A DNA stretch of 64,000 nt from an uncultured Rhodospirillales bacterium (GCA_903928895.1 CAIYSR010000129.1:57400-121399), one strand, 5' to 3'. Shown: positions 8,066-18,159, counted from the stretch's first letter. Made by a program: numbers and translations. The notes: generated from the letters alone by a model not told the origin.

Positions 8066-8384
8066 ACGTCTCGGCCTTGCCGACCTCCCCGAGGGCACCG
8101 CCGGCATTGTTGAGTCCCCGGGCACGAAAACCGCGCGCAACCTCGAGGCCGTCTATGACATCCCGGTCACCGTCAGCGCCGTCCTCGGCAAGTCCACCAT
8201 GCAGGTGAGCCAGCTCCTCAAGCTCGGCCGTGGCGCGGTCGTCGAGCTCGACCGCAAACTCGGCGAGGCGATTGATATCTATGTCAACAACCGCCTCGTC
8301 GCCCGCGGCGAGGTCGTGATGGTCGATGATAGCCGCCTCGGCGTGACAATGACTGAAATCGTCAAGGCCGATCGCGCACTCTAG
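8058..8384 (+). CDS. fliN: FliN, flagellar motor switch (C-ring) protein
   Basis: FliN forms the lower C ring and docks FliH. It has 108 residues, the usual size for a single-domain FliN. The SpoA domain covers residues 30-105, with the motifs YDIPVTVSAVLGKSTMQVSQ, LLKLGRGAVVELDR, and DIYVNNRLVARGEVVMVDD at about residues 72-90. The ATG at 8058 lies inside the end of fliH with AAGGG upstream. flbD follows after 11 bases. Confidence 0.96.
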   Translation: MDERLGLADLPEGTAGIVESPGTKTARNLEAVYDIPVTVSAVLGKSTMQVSQLLKLGRGAVVELDRKLGEAIDIYVNNRLVARGEVVMVDDSRLGVTMTEIVKADRAL

Positions 8385-8395
8385 GAGCCTTTCCG

Positions 8396-9718
8396 ATGCG
8401 GATCATGATCGTGGGTTCCCTCGCCGGCCGCCTCGGCGAAGCCTCTCGCATCGCCCGCGATGCCGGCGCGGTGCTGGAACACGCTGAAACCGTTGATGAC
8501 GCCATCCGTGCCATCGGCCGCGGCTCCCATGTCGAGCTCGTGTTCTGTGATGTCGCGCTCCCCATCGCCGATCTGTTGGACTACCTCCGCGGCCAGCGCC
8601 ACGACATCTTCGTCATCGCCTGCGGCACCAACGCCCAAGCAGACGAAGCCGTCGCGGCCATCAAAGCCGGCGCGCGCGAATACCTTCCGCTTCCCCCCGA
8701 CCCGCTCCTTATCGCCGCCATCCTCCATGAAGCCAGCCGCGACCGCCACACGCCCATCGCGCGGGATCCGGCAATGCTGGCGGTGCTGAAACGGGCCGAA
8801 CATATCGCGCGCACCGACGCCTCCGTCCTGCTGACCGGCGCCTCCGGCACCGGCAAGGAAGTCATGGCCCGCTTCATTCACTCGCTCTCACGTCGAGCCC
8901 AAGGCCCCTTCGTTGGCGTCAATTGCGCGGCAATCCCCGAGACTATGCTCGAGAGCGAGCTGTTCGGCCACGAAAAGGGTGCCTTCAGCGGCGCGATCGG
9001 TCGCCGTCTCGGCAAATTCGAAATGGCGGACGGAGGCACATTGTTGCTTGATGAGATCTCGGAGATGGATGTTCGCATTCAGGCCAAGCTGCTCCGCGCC
9101 ATCCAGGAACGGGAGATCGACCGTCTCGGCGGCGGGAAGCCGGTGCGTGTCGACGTCCGCATCATCGCCACCTCGAACCGCAGGCTTGCCGACGAAATCG
9201 CCGGAGGCCGTTTTCGCGAGGATCTCTATTTCCGCCTCAACGTTGTCAATCTGCGTCTGCCCGCGTTGGCCGAACGTCCGAGTGACATTCCACGCCTCGC
9301 CGAGCACTTTGCCGCACATTACGCCACGCTCAACGGCGTCCCCCCCCGCCGCCTCACCCCCGCCGCGCTCCAGCTTCTGATGCGGGCGCCCTGGCCCGGC
9401 AACGTCCGCGAGCTCGAAAACACCCTTCATCGTGCCGTCCTGCTCGCGGAGGGCCCGGAGATCGGGCCGGAAGCCCTCGATCTCGAAGCCCAAACTCCCC
9501 GCATGGTCGCGCCCTCCAGCGGCGAGAGCTTCGTCGGGCGCCGCATCGAAGATGTCGAGCGCGACCTTATCCTCACCACCCTTGCCCACACCAACGGCAA
9601 CCGCACGCATGCCGCCGTCATGCTTGGCATCTCCATTCGCGCGCTGCGCAACAAGCTGCGCGACTACACCCTGAGCGGGATATCCGTTCCGCCTCCTCTC
9701 GCCGGCATCGCCGCGTGA
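8396..9718 (+). CDS. flbD: FlbD-type sigma-54-dependent flagellar transcription activator
   Basis: This is an NtrC-family activator of sigma-54 RNA polymerase, with 440 residues. Residues 1-110 form a receiver-like domain that has lost the N-terminal acidic pair (MRIMIVGSL where response regulators have DD) and the conserved Lys. Only the FCDVALP Asp near residue 50 remains. Residues 125-360 are the AAA+ domain: Walker A GASGTGK near 146, the sigma-54-contact loop GAFSGA at 195-200 (Ser for the usual Thr), and Walker B LLLDEI. The C-terminus has a Fis-type helix-turn-helix (NRTHAAVMLGISIRALRNKL). AGGAG precedes the ATG. FlbD in Caulobacter sits in the same gene order and controls late flagellar genes. 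It probably acts on the boxes at 2515-2590 and 4581-4730 (inference). Confidence 0.92.
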   Translation: MRIMIVGSLAGRLGEASRIARDAGAVLEHAETVDDAIRAIGRGSHVELVFCDVALPIADLLDYLRGQRHDIFVIACGTNAQADEAVAAIKAGAREYLPLPPDPLLIAAILHEASRDRHTPIARDPAMLAVLKRAEHIARTDASVLLTGASGTGKEVMARFIHSLSRRAQGPFVGVNCAAIPETMLESELFGHEKGAFSGAIGRRLGKFEMADGGTLLLDEISEMDVRIQAKLLRAIQEREIDRLGGGKPVRVDVRIIATSNRRLADEIAGGRFREDLYFRLNVVNLRLPALAERPSDIPRLAEHFAAHYATLNGVPPRRLTPAALQLLMRAPWPGNVRELENTLHRAVLLAEGPEIGPEALDLEAQTPRMVAPSSGESFVGRRIEDVERDLILTTLAHTNGNRTHAAVMLGISIRALRNKLRDYTLSGISVPPPLAGIAA

Positions 9719-9726
9719 GCCCCTGA

Positions 9727-11790
9727 ATGGCAACGATTGCCCTTGCGACGGTGCTCGATCGCATGCAGCGCTACGTCCCGGCAAAGGATGTCGGTCTCGC
9801 CGTCGGCGTCGTGCTGCTGCTCTCGGTCCTGGTCCTGCCGCTGCCCCGTTTCCTGCTCGATATCGGCCTTGCTTTGTCCATCACGGCCTCGGTGCTGGTG
9901 CTGATGGTGGCGATGTTTCTGGCCAAGCCGCTGGAATTTAACAGCTTTCCGACCCTTCTCCTGCTCACCACGCTGCTCCGTCTCTCACTCAACGTCGCGA
10001 CCACCCGCCTTATCCTCCAACACGGCAGCGAGGGAATGTTGGCCGCCGGCCATGTCGTCGCGGCCTTCGGCGGTCTGCTGATGGGGGGCGACGTGCTCAT
10101 CGGCGTGATTCTTTTCGCCATCCTGCTGGTGATCAATTTCATGGTCATCACCAAGGGCTCCGGCCGCATCGCCGAAGTTGCCGCCCGTTTCAGCCTCGAT
10201 GCCATGCCTGGAAAGCAAATGGCCATCGACGCGGATCTGTCGGCGGGCCTGATCGAGGAAAAAGTCGCGCGTCGGCGCCGGCGCGAGCTCGAGGAGGAAA
10301 GCGCCTTCTACGGCGCGATGGATGGTGCAGCGAAATTCGTCCGCGGCGATGCCATTGCCGCGCTGATCATTACCATCATCAATATCGTCGGTGGCCTCGC
10401 CATCGGCGTGCTGCGTCACGGCATGAGTTTCACCAGCGCCGCGGCCACCTTCACTACGCTGACCGTGGGTGATGGCCTGGTCAGCCAGATCCCGGCGTTA
10501 CTGGTCTCGACCGCCGCCGGCATCGTCGTCACCAAGGGCGGCATGGAAGGCAGTACCGAAGCCACGATCATCCGGCAGATCGGCGGCGCCAAACCCCTCG
10601 CCCTCGCCGCCAGTGCCGCCGGCGTGCTGGCCCTGATGCCGGGGCTGCCCTTCGTCCCCTTCGTCGCGCTCGCCGGGCTGTCCGGCGTCGCCGCCTGGGT
10701 GCGCTGGAATCTGCCCGAACCGAACGATGAGCCGCCGGCTCCGCTGAACCCTATCTCGTCCGAGCCGCCGATCGCCGAAAGCCTGCGGATCGATATGATC
10801 CGCGTCGAGCTGGGCTATGGCCTGCTCGGCCTCGCCGGCGGGGAGGGGGCGCGGCTCACCGATCAGATCAAGGGCCTCCGCCGCAGTATCGCCGCCGAGC
10901 TTGGCTTCATCCTCCCGGCTGTCCGAATCCAGGACAATATGGAACTCGGTGCTGAGGACTATTGTGTCCGCATCAAGGAGATCGTCGCCGGCCGCGGCCA
11001 GCTGCGCCCGACCAAATTCCTCGCCATGGGTGACGGCGGCCCCGACCTGCCCGGGGAACGCACCCAGGAGCCGGCCTTCGGCCTGGCCGCGACCTGGATC
11101 GATGCGATCGACAAGGACGCCGCCGCCATGCGGGGGATCACCGTGGTCGACGCCTCCAGCGTGCTGGCCACCCATCTCACGGAGCTGGTGAAGCAGAATC
11201 TCGCCGAGCTCCTCTCGTTCGCCGAGACCCAAAAACTCATCGACGACCTGCCGCGCGAACACCAGAAGCTCGTGACCGAGCTCGTCCCCTCCACCATCAG
11301 CGTCGGCGGCGTCCAGCGCGTCCTTCAGGGCTTGCTCGCCGAACTCGTCTCGATTCGCGATCTATCGACCATTCTTGAAGGCATCCAGGAGGCCAGCGGC
11401 GGCCAGGTACGTGCCATGCCCGCCATCGTCAGTCACGTTCGCAGCCGCCTCGCTCGTCAGCTCAGCGACGCCCATGTTGGCCCTGCCGGCTACATCCCGC
11501 TGATCACCTTGTCGCCGGAGTGGGAGGGCGCGTTTGCCGATTCCCTCATCGGCCCAGCGGACGACCGGCAACTCGCGATTGCCCCTTCCAAGCTGAACGA
11601 GTTCGTCCTGCGCCTGCGCAACGCCTGCGAGCTTGCCGCCACTGCGGGCGAGCACCCCGTGCTGCTCACCAGCGGGGCAATTCGCAGCCAGATCCGCGCC
11701 GTCGTTGAACGCATCCGCCCCGGCACGCCGGTGCTCGCCCAGGCCGAGATCCACCCCCGCGCCCGCATCCGCACGATTGGCGCGATCTGA
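9727..11790 (+). CDS. flhA: FlhA, flagellar type III export gate protein
   Basis: FlhA is the membrane export-gate ring protein that also docks substrates and chaperones. It has 687 residues, standard for the family. There are about eight membrane helices in the first 330 residues, starting with VGLAVGVVLLLSVLVLPLPR. The highly conserved FHIPEP-region equivalent lies in the loop FLAKPLEFNSFPTLLLLTTL and NVATTRLIL, and KGSGRIAEVAARFSLDAMPG followed by KQMAIDADL near residues 140-170. The cytosolic domain (about 340-687) ends in a basic tail. It starts 8 bases after flbD, placing an export component directly downstream of the regulator. Confidence 0.96.
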   Translation: MATIALATVLDRMQRYVPAKDVGLAVGVVLLLSVLVLPLPRFLLDIGLALSITASVLVLMVAMFLAKPLEFNSFPTLLLLTTLLRLSLNVATTRLILQHGSEGMLAAGHVVAAFGGLLMGGDVLIGVILFAILLVINFMVITKGSGRIAEVAARFSLDAMPGKQMAIDADLSAGLIEEKVARRRRRELEEESAFYGAMDGAAKFVRGDAIAALIITIINIVGGLAIGVLRHGMSFTSAAATFTTLTVGDGLVSQIPALLVSTAAGIVVTKGGMEGSTEATIIRQIGGAKPLALAASAAGVLALMPGLPFVPFVALAGLSGVAAWVRWNLPEPNDEPPAPLNPISSEPPIAESLRIDMIRVELGYGLLGLAGGEGARLTDQIKGLRRSIAAELGFILPAVRIQDNMELGAEDYCVRIKEIVAGRGQLRPTKFLAMGDGGPDLPGERTQEPAFGLAATWIDAIDKDAAAMRGITVVDASSVLATHLTELVKQNLAELLSFAETQKLIDDLPREHQKLVTELVPSTISVGGVQRVLQGLLAELVSIRDLSTILEGIQEASGGQVRAMPAIVSHVRSRLARQLSDAHVGPAGYIPLITLSPEWEGAFADSLIGPADDRQLAIAPSKLNEFVLRLRNACELAATAGEHPVLLTSGAIRSQIRAVVERIRPGTPVLAQAEIHPRARIRTIGAI

Positions 11791-11793
11791 GTC

Positions 11794-12648
11794 ATGCGGA
11801 TCAAGCTCTACACCGCCGCCGGCATGCCCCAGGCGATGACGATGATCCGTGCTGAACTTGGTGCCGACGCGGTGATCCTCAACTCCCGTCGCATCGCGGG
11901 CGGTGTCGAAGTCACGGCCGCTCGCGACGAGCCGGATCTGCCCGCCCCGCTCCAGCGGCAGGACACATCATCATGCTCGCTCCTGGCCCATGGTACCCCG
12001 GAGCCGTTGGCTGCCAGGCTTCGCGCCGGGCCGCTCCCCTTCGCGCTTGCGGTCGCCTTCCGCTTCCAGCCGATCGATACCGCCACCTTGCGTCACCCCC
12101 TACTTTTCATTGGCTCGCCCGGAGCCGGTAAGACGCTCACCGTCGCCCGCCTGGCCACCCGTCTGGCGATGGCGAAAACCCCACCCGACGTCATCACCGC
12201 CGATACCCGCCGCACCGGGGCCTATGAACAGCTTGCGGCCTACACGGACCTCCTCGGCCTGAAGCTGCGAACCCTCGCCGACGCCCGAACCTCCACCCCG
12301 ACCCTGATCGACACCCCCGGGCTCGATCCCTTCGACCAGGCCGACCGCGCCGAACTCGCCACCCTGATCCGCCATACCGGCGCTCTGCCGATCTTCGTTC
12401 TCCCTGCCGGGCTCGACCCGGCCGAGTCCTTGGACCTCGCCGCCGCCTTCGCGGCGCTCGGCGCCGCCCGTCTCATCGCGACGCGCCTCGACATCGCCCG
12501 CCGACTCGGCGGCATCCTCGCCGCCGCCACCCGCCTGCCGTTCGCCGAAGCCGGCATTTCCCCCGCCGCACCTTCGGGTCTCGTTCCGATGACTCCCGAA
12601 CGCCTCGCCCAAGGCCTCGCCCGCTGGCCCGACCGGAGAGCCTCATGA
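11794..12648 (+). CDS. flhF: FlhF-like SRP-family GTPase
   Basis: FlhF is an SRP-type GTPase that sets the site and number of flagella. The N-terminus MRIKLYTAAGMPQAMTMIRA plus ELGADAVILNSRRI is the typical FlhF opening. The G domain has P-loop GSPGAGKT (about residue 108), ADTRRTGAYEQLAAY, DTPG (about residue 172) and TRLD in place of TKLD (about residue 229). At 284 residues it is shorter than most FlhF proteins, mainly because the linker between the N-terminal segment and the GTPase is reduced. It begins 3 bases after flhA with no clear ribosome site, and its stop overlaps the flhG start (ATGA), implying translational coupling. Confidence 0.85.
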   Translation: MRIKLYTAAGMPQAMTMIRAELGADAVILNSRRIAGGVEVTAARDEPDLPAPLQRQDTSSCSLLAHGTPEPLAARLRAGPLPFALAVAFRFQPIDTATLRHPLLFIGSPGAGKTLTVARLATRLAMAKTPPDVITADTRRTGAYEQLAAYTDLLGLKLRTLADARTSTPTLIDTPGLDPFDQADRAELATLIRHTGALPIFVLPAGLDPAESLDLAAAFAALGAARLIATRLDIARRLGGILAAATRLPFAEAGISPAAPSGLVPMTPERLAQGLARWPDRRAS

Positions 12649-13394
12649 TGCACCCGCCCGGCACCCTGCTCGCCAGCGCCTCCGGCAAGGGGGGGGTCGG
12701 GACGACCTGGTTCGCCATTACCCGCGCCCATGCCCTCGCCGCGCGGGGCCGCCGCATCCTCCTGGTCGATGCCGATTTCGGTCTCGCCAACATCGACATC
12801 CAGCTCGGATTGATGCCCGAGCACGACCTTGCCACCGTCCTCGCCGGCAGCATCGCGCTGGCCGACGCCGTCATGCGTCACGAGGTCGGGTTCGACATCA
12901 TCCCCGGGCGCTCCGGGGCGCAGAGCCTCGCCACGCTCCCCGTGGGCGTCCTAGAAGCCGTTCTTGCGAGCCTGCGAACCCTTGCCTCGGGCTACGATCT
13001 TGTCCTGCTCGATCTCGGCTCCGGCCTCGCTCCCGCGCTCCGCCATCTCGCGGCCCGGGTTGACGCGCTCCTCCTCGTCATCACTGAGGAGCCCACCAGC
13101 CTGACCGATGGCTATGCCGTGCTCAAGCTCCATGCTCAGGACTGCTCGCGCCCGATTCCGCTGCACGTCGTCGTCAACCAGGCCACGTCTCCTGCCTCCG
13201 GCCAGCGCATTTTTGCCACCATTGCCCAGGCCTGCCGCCGCTATCTCGCGACTGCCCCCGATCTGCTCGGCATCATCCGCCGTGACGACCGCGTCCGCGA
13301 TGCGATACGCCGGCAAACGCCCCTCCTGCGCCGCCATCCTGCCACCATCGCGGCGCAGGACATTGAAGCCATCGCCGCCACCATCCTGACCTGA
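12645..13394 (+). CDS. flhG: FlhG-like (MinD/ParA family) ATPase
   Basis: FlhG (YlxH/FleN) is a MinD-type ATPase that works with FlhF to limit flagellar number. It has 249 residues. The deviant Walker A is GKGGVGTT near residue 14. LVDADFGLANIDIQLGLMPE (about residues 40-59) is diagnostic of FlhG/MinD proteins, and the A' strand reads LVLLDLGSGL. It is translationally coupled to flhF through ATGA. An immediate second in-frame ATG lies at 12648. It is the last flagellar gene of the run; a 55-base gap separates it from glutamate dehydrogenase. Confidence 0.88.
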   Translation: MMHPPGTLLASASGKGGVGTTWFAITRAHALAARGRRILLVDADFGLANIDIQLGLMPEHDLATVLAGSIALADAVMRHEVGFDIIPGRSGAQSLATLPVGVLEAVLASLRTLASGYDLVLLDLGSGLAPALRHLAARVDALLLVITEEPTSLTDGYAVLKLHAQDCSRPIPLHVVVNQATSPASGQRIFATIAQACRRYLATAPDLLGIIRRDDRVRDAIRRQTPLLRRHPATIAAQDIEAIAATILT

Positions 13395-13449
13395 CATTCG
13401 CCCCATCCCGGCGTATGGTCTCCCGTCCCCCGGGACAGGAGCGAACACC

Positions 13450-16400
13450 ATGACCGGCGATTTCACGCCCGTTGCCATCTCCCCCGACTTCCGCGCGACC
13501 TTGTTCGGCCGCGCCGACCCGGAGGACCTCGCCGCCTGCGATGTTTCCGCCCAGGCGGAGCTCGCCGCGGCCGCATGGTCCCTGCTCGCTGCTCCGCGCG
13601 CCGGCACTGCCATCCGCCTCACCGACCATGTGATCCGCGCCGGTGACATGAGCCGCGACATCACTGTCCTGCACGTGCTGAACGACAACAAACCCTTCCT
13701 CCTCGACAGCACGTTGGCCGAACTATCGGCGCAAGGGCTCGACGCCTCGCTGGTCGCCCACCCCATCCTCGCCGTCGCGCGTGACGCGCGCGGCCTGCTC
13801 CAGCGCTACGCCGGCGAGGCGGCCACGGCCGCCGCCGGCCTGAAGCGCGAAAGCCTGCTGCACATCCATCTGCCCCGTCTCTCGGACCAGGCGGCCCGTG
13901 ACCGCCTCGCCGCCGGTCTGTCCCTTGTTTATGCCGACGTCACCGCCGCTGTGTCCGACTGGGTCGCCATGCGCAGCCGGGTGTTCGAGGCCGTCCAGTC
14001 GTACCGCCTCGCGCCTCCCCCGCTCGCCGCCGGGGAAATCGCCGAGGCCATCGCCTTCCTCGACTGGCTCGGCGCGGACAACTTCACTTTCCTCGGCCTG
14101 CGCGAATACCGGTTCCCCGATGGCGATGTCGCCGCCGACCCGGTGGAAGGCAGCGGCCTTGGCCTGCTTCGCGATCCGTCCGTCCGCGTTCTCCGCCGTG
14201 GCCACGACCTGGTCACCATGACGCCCGAAGTGCGCGCCTTCCTGGCCCGCCCTCAGGCCCTCATCATCACCAAGGCCAACGCCCGTTCGCGCGTCCATCG
14301 CCGCGTCCATTTCGATTATATCGGCCTCAAGCTGTTCGGTGCCAACGGCGAGGTCGAAGGTGAACTGCGCCTGATCGGCCTGTTCACCGCCCATCTCTAT
14401 GCCTCCGTCGCCCGGACCATCCCCTGGCTGCGCCGTCGCATCGACGCCGTCCTCGCCCGCGCCGGTTTCGATCCCGCAAGCTACGCCGGCCGCGCCCTCC
14501 TCGCCGTGCTCGAGGCCTACCCGCGCGACGAACTCTTCCAGCTCGATGACGATACCCTCTACGCCTTCGCCCTCGGCATCATGAACCTCGCCGACCGCCC
14601 CCGTGTTCGCGCCCTGGTGCGGCCCGATCCGTTCGATCGCTTCGTTTCCCTCCTCGTCTTCGTCCCCAAGGATCGCTACGACTCAACCGTCCGCCGCCGC
14701 ATTGGCGCCTATCTCGCCGAGACCTTCCAGGGGCGCGTCTCGGCCGCCTATCCGGCCTATCCCGAAGGCCCGCTTGCCCGCACCCATTTCATCATCGGCC
14801 GCCACGATGGCCCGACCCCGCGCCCGAGCCAGAAGGAGGTGGAGCAGGCCATCGCGGCCATCGTCCGCACCTGGGCCGACGGGCTGCGCGATGCCGCTGG
14901 CCCCGCCGCCTTCGCCCGCTATGCCGACGCCTTCTCCGCGGCCTACCGCGAGGCTTTCACCCCCGAGGCAGCCGCCCGCGACATCGCCATGCTGGAGCGC
15001 CTGTCCGACAACGCACCCCGCGCCGTGGACCTCTACCGGCGGCCGCGTGACGGCGCGAGCCGCGCCAATCTCCGCCTGTTCTCCCGCGGTGCGAGCCTGC
15101 CGCTGAGCGAACGCGTGCCTATGCTGGAGCATCTCGGCTTCCGTGTGGTCAACGAGCGCACCTACCGCATCGCCGCGGCCGGGACCGAAGGCGTCTGGCT
15201 CCACGATATGACGCTCGAACGATCCGGTGCCATTGATCTTGACGCCACCCATGCGCCGCTCGAGGCCACACTCCTCGCCTTGTTCGACGGGCGCGCCGAC
15301 AGCGACGGGTTCAATCGACTGGTCATGGAGGCAGGTCTCGACTGGCGCGAGACCGCACTGCTGCGCGCTCTCGGCCGCTATCTCCGCCAGCTTCGGGTTC
15401 CGTTCGGGCAGGACTACCTTGCCGCCACCCTGGCCCGCCACCACGCGATCGCTGCCAGCCTCGTCGCCCTCTTCCGCGCCCGCTTCGACCCTGGCCTGCC
15501 TCGCGATGCCACCGCCGAGGCCGCTCGCGTTGAGGCCATCGAAGCCGCGCTCGCCGCGGTCGACAACCTCGATGACGACCGCATCCTGCGCCGCTTCCTC
15601 AACCTCGTGCGCGCTGCCTGCCGCACCAACTTCTTCCAGGCCGGCCCGGACGGTGCGCCCCGCTTCACGATCACGCTCAAATTCATCTGCGCCGAGGTGG
15701 CGTCCATGCCACTGCCGCGCCCCTTGTTCGAGATCTTCGTATATTCCCCCCGCGTCGAGGGGCTGCATCTCCGCTTCGGCCGCGTCGCCCGCGGCGGCCT
15801 GCGCTGGTCCGACCGGCCGCAGGACTACCGGACCGAGGTGCTCGGGCTGGCCAAAGCCCAGCAGGTGAAGAATGCGGTCATCGTCCCGGTGGGCGCCAAG
15901 GGCGGCTTTTTCCCGCAGCAGCTTCCGCCGCCGTCGGACCGTGCCGCCTGGATGGCCGAGGGAACGGAGAGCTACCGCATCTTCGTCCGCAGCCTGCTCG
16001 AATTGACCGACAACCTTGTCGACGGCGTCATCGTTCCGCCGCCTCTTACCGTCCGTCACGACCCCGACGACCCCTACCTCGTCGTCGCTGCCGACAAAGG
16101 GACAGCCACATTCTCCGACGTCGCCAATGCCCTCTCGCTGGAAGCGGGGTTCTGGCTCGGCGACGCGTTCGCCTCCGGCGGGAGCCACGGCTATGACCAC
16201 AAGGCCATGGGCATCACCGCCAAGGGTGCGTGGGAATCAGTCAAGCGCCATTTCCGCGAACGCGGCAACGATATCCAGACCGAGGACTTCACGGCCGTCG
16301 GCGTCGGCGACATGTCGGGCGACGTGTTCGGCAATGGCGCATTGTTGTCGCGCCACATGTGTCTGCTCGCCGCCTTCGACCACCGCCATATCTTCCTCGA

Positions 16401-18159
16401 TCCGACGCCCGACCCGGCCCGCAGCTGGCAGGAACGCGCTCGCCTCTTCGCGCTCATGCGCTCCAGCTGGGACGATTATGATCGCACGCTGATCTCGCCG
16501 GGCGGCGGCGTCTTCCCGCGCACCCTCAAATCCATCGCGCTCTCGCCCCAGGCCCGCGCCGCGCTGGGCTTCGACCAGGCCGAGGCGACGCCGGCCGAAG
16601 TGATGAATGCCATCCTCAAGGCCCCGGTCGACCTGCTTTGGTTCGGCGGCATCGGCACTTATATCCGGGCGACCACCGAGTCCGACGCCGATGTCTCCGA
16701 TCGGGCCAACGATGCCGTCCGCATCACCGGCATCGACATCCGGGCGAAGGTGATCGGCGAAGGCGCCAATCTTGGCGCGACCCAGCGCGGCCGGATCGAG
16801 GCCGCGCGCCACGGCGTCTCCCTCAATACCGACGCGATCGACAATTCCGCCGGCGTGAACACCTCTGACGTCGAGGTCAACATCAAAATTGCCCTCGCCG
16901 GCCCCGTCGCCGCCGGCGTCTTGCCCGAGGCCGACCGCAATACCCTCCTCGCCGCCATGACCGATGAGGTCGGCCCACTCGTCCTACGCAACAACTATCT
17001 GCAATCCTTGGCACTTTCCCTGGCGGAGCGCCGCGCGCCGGCCGACCTTGGTTTCGCCCGGCGTACCATGCAGCGTCTGGAGCAGCAACACCGGCTTGAC
17101 CGCTCGGTCGAATACCTTCCCACCGAGGCGGTCCTCGCCGAGCGGGCGCGGGCCGGTCAGGGACTCACCCGGCCGGAGGCTGCCGTCCTGCTCGCCTACG
17201 CCAAGCTCACCCTGTATGACGACCTCCTCGCCAGCCCCATCCCCGATGACCCCTATCTTGCCAGCGAACTCGTCCGCTACTTCCCGGCCACGCTGCAAGC
17301 CCGCTTCCCCGAAGCCATCGCAGCTCACAAGCTGCGGCGCGAAATCATTGCCACCAACCTCGCCAACGCCATCGTCAACCGCGCCGGCCCCTATGCGGTG
17401 GCCCGCCTGATTGACGAAACCGGCGCCGGCGTCGCCGCCATCGCCACCGCCTACGCAGCCGTCCGTGACAGCTTCGGGCTCATGCCGCTGAACGCCGCCA
17501 TTGACGCCCTCGACGGCAAAATCCCCGGCCCGGTCCAGCTCGCGCTCTACGCCACCGCGCAGGATCTTCTCCTTGATCGCATGATCTGGTTCCTCCGCCA
17601 TACCGACCTCGCCGCCGGCCTGGCCGCCACGATCAGCCGCTTCCAGCGCGGGGTCGCCGACATCGCCGGCGACCTGGCCACATTGCTCTCCCCCGAGGGT
17701 TCCACCGCATTCCTCGCACGCAGCGCCAGCATCGCCGCCGCCGGTGTGCCCGAGGACATCGCCACCCGCCTCGCTGGCCTGCCCTTCGTCGGTGCCGCAC
17801 CTGATATCATCCGGGTCGCAGAGACCACGGGGCAGCCGCTGGCGGCCGTCGCCACCATTCATTTCCGTCTTGCCGAGCGCTTCGGCATCGTCGCACTCGC
17901 GACCGCCGCAGCCTCGCTCAAGGCCGACGCCTACTACGACCGCCTTGCCCTGGACCGCGCCCTCGTCGGCATCGCCGCCGCCCATCGGTCATTGACCGCC
18001 GCCGTCATCGTCAGCGGGCTTGACGTCCCCGCCTGGTGTGCCAGGGGTGGCACAGAACTCGTCCGCCTCGACGCAGCCCTCGCCGCCGCCGCTGCCGAAC
18101 CCCCGAGCCTCGCCAGCCTTACCGTCGCCGCGGGCCTGCTGGCCGACCTCGCGGGCTGA
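13450..18159 (+). CDS. gdhB: NAD-specific glutamate dehydrogenase, large (~180 kDa) class
   Basis: This enzyme oxidatively deaminates glutamate to 2-oxoglutarate with NAD. It has 1569 residues, typical of the large bacterial class (Bac_GDH). The N-terminal half is the regulatory part with ACT-like segments. The catalytic core contains RVARGGLRWSDRPQDYRTEV (about residues 778-797) and the substrate Lys in PVGAKGGFFPQ (about 813). The nucleotide region has IGEGANLGATQRGRIEAARH (about 1102) and DNSAGVNTSDVEVNIK. AGGAG lies 8 bases before the ATG. It has its own 55-base upstream gap and ends 4 bases before the stop of the convergent HD-domain gene. It likely serves amino-acid catabolism rather than flagella. 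Confidence 0.95.
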   Translation: MTGDFTPVAISPDFRATLFGRADPEDLAACDVSAQAELAAAAWSLLAAPRAGTAIRLTDHVIRAGDMSRDITVLHVLNDNKPFLLDSTLAELSAQGLDASLVAHPILAVARDARGLLQRYAGEAATAAAGLKRESLLHIHLPRLSDQAARDRLAAGLSLVYADVTAAVSDWVAMRSRVFEAVQSYRLAPPPLAAGEIAEAIAFLDWLGADNFTFLGLREYRFPDGDVAADPVEGSGLGLLRDPSVRVLRRGHDLVTMTPEVRAFLARPQALIITKANARSRVHRRVHFDYIGLKLFGANGEVEGELRLIGLFTAHLYASVARTIPWLRRRIDAVLARAGFDPASYAGRALLAVLEAYPRDELFQLDDDTLYAFALGIMNLADRPRVRALVRPDPFDRFVSLLVFVPKDRYDSTVRRRIGAYLAETFQGRVSAAYPAYPEGPLARTHFIIGRHDGPTPRPSQKEVEQAIAAIVRTWADGLRDAAGPAAFARYADAFSAAYREAFTPEAAARDIAMLERLSDNAPRAVDLYRRPRDGASRANLRLFSRGASLPLSERVPMLEHLGFRVVNERTYRIAAAGTEGVWLHDMTLERSGAIDLDATHAPLEATLLALFDGRADSDGFNRLVMEAGLDWRETALLRALGRYLRQLRVPFGQDYLAATLARHHAIAASLVALFRARFDPGLPRDATAEAARVEAIEAALAAVDNLDDDRILRRFLNLVRAACRTNFFQAGPDGAPRFTITLKFICAEVASMPLPRPLFEIFVYSPRVEGLHLRFGRVARGGLRWSDRPQDYRTEVLGLAKAQQVKNAVIVPVGAKGGFFPQQLPPPSDRAAWMAEGTESYRIFVRSLLELTDNLVDGVIVPPPLTVRHDPDDPYLVVAADKGTATFSDVANALSLEAGFWLGDAFASGGSHGYDHKAMGITAKGAWESVKRHFRERGNDIQTEDFTAVGVGDMSGDVFGNGALLSRHMCLLAAFDHRHIFLDPTPDPARSWQERARLFALMRSSWDDYDRTLISPGGGVFPRTLKSIALSPQARAALGFDQAEATPAEVMNAILKAPVDLLWFGGIGTYIRATTESDADVSDRANDAVRITGIDIRAKVIGEGANLGATQRGRIEAARHGVSLNTDAIDNSAGVNTSDVEVNIKIALAGPVAAGVLPEADRNTLLAAMTDEVGPLVLRNNYLQSLALSLAERRAPADLGFARRTMQRLEQQHRLDRSVEYLPTEAVLAERARAGQGLTRPEAAVLLAYAKLTLYDDLLASPIPDDPYLASELVRYFPATLQARFPEAIAAHKLRREIIATNLANAIVNRAGPYAVARLIDETGAGVAAIATAYAAVRDSFGLMPLNAAIDALDGKIPGPVQLALYATAQDLLLDRMIWFLRHTDLAAGLAATISRFQRGVADIAGDLATLLSPEGSTAFLARSASIAAAGVPEDIATRLAGLPFVGAAPDIIRVAETTGQPLAAVATIHFRLAERFGIVALATAAASLKADAYYDRLALDRALVGIAAAHRSLTAAVIVSGLDVPAWCARGGTELVRLDAALAAAAAEPPSLASLTVAAGLLADLAG

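Noticed and set aside
13424..13440. GTCC-CCCG-GGAC hairpin before the glutamate dehydrogenase start
   Set aside because: Only four paired bases, and it does not cover the AGGAG; common in such GC-rich DNA.
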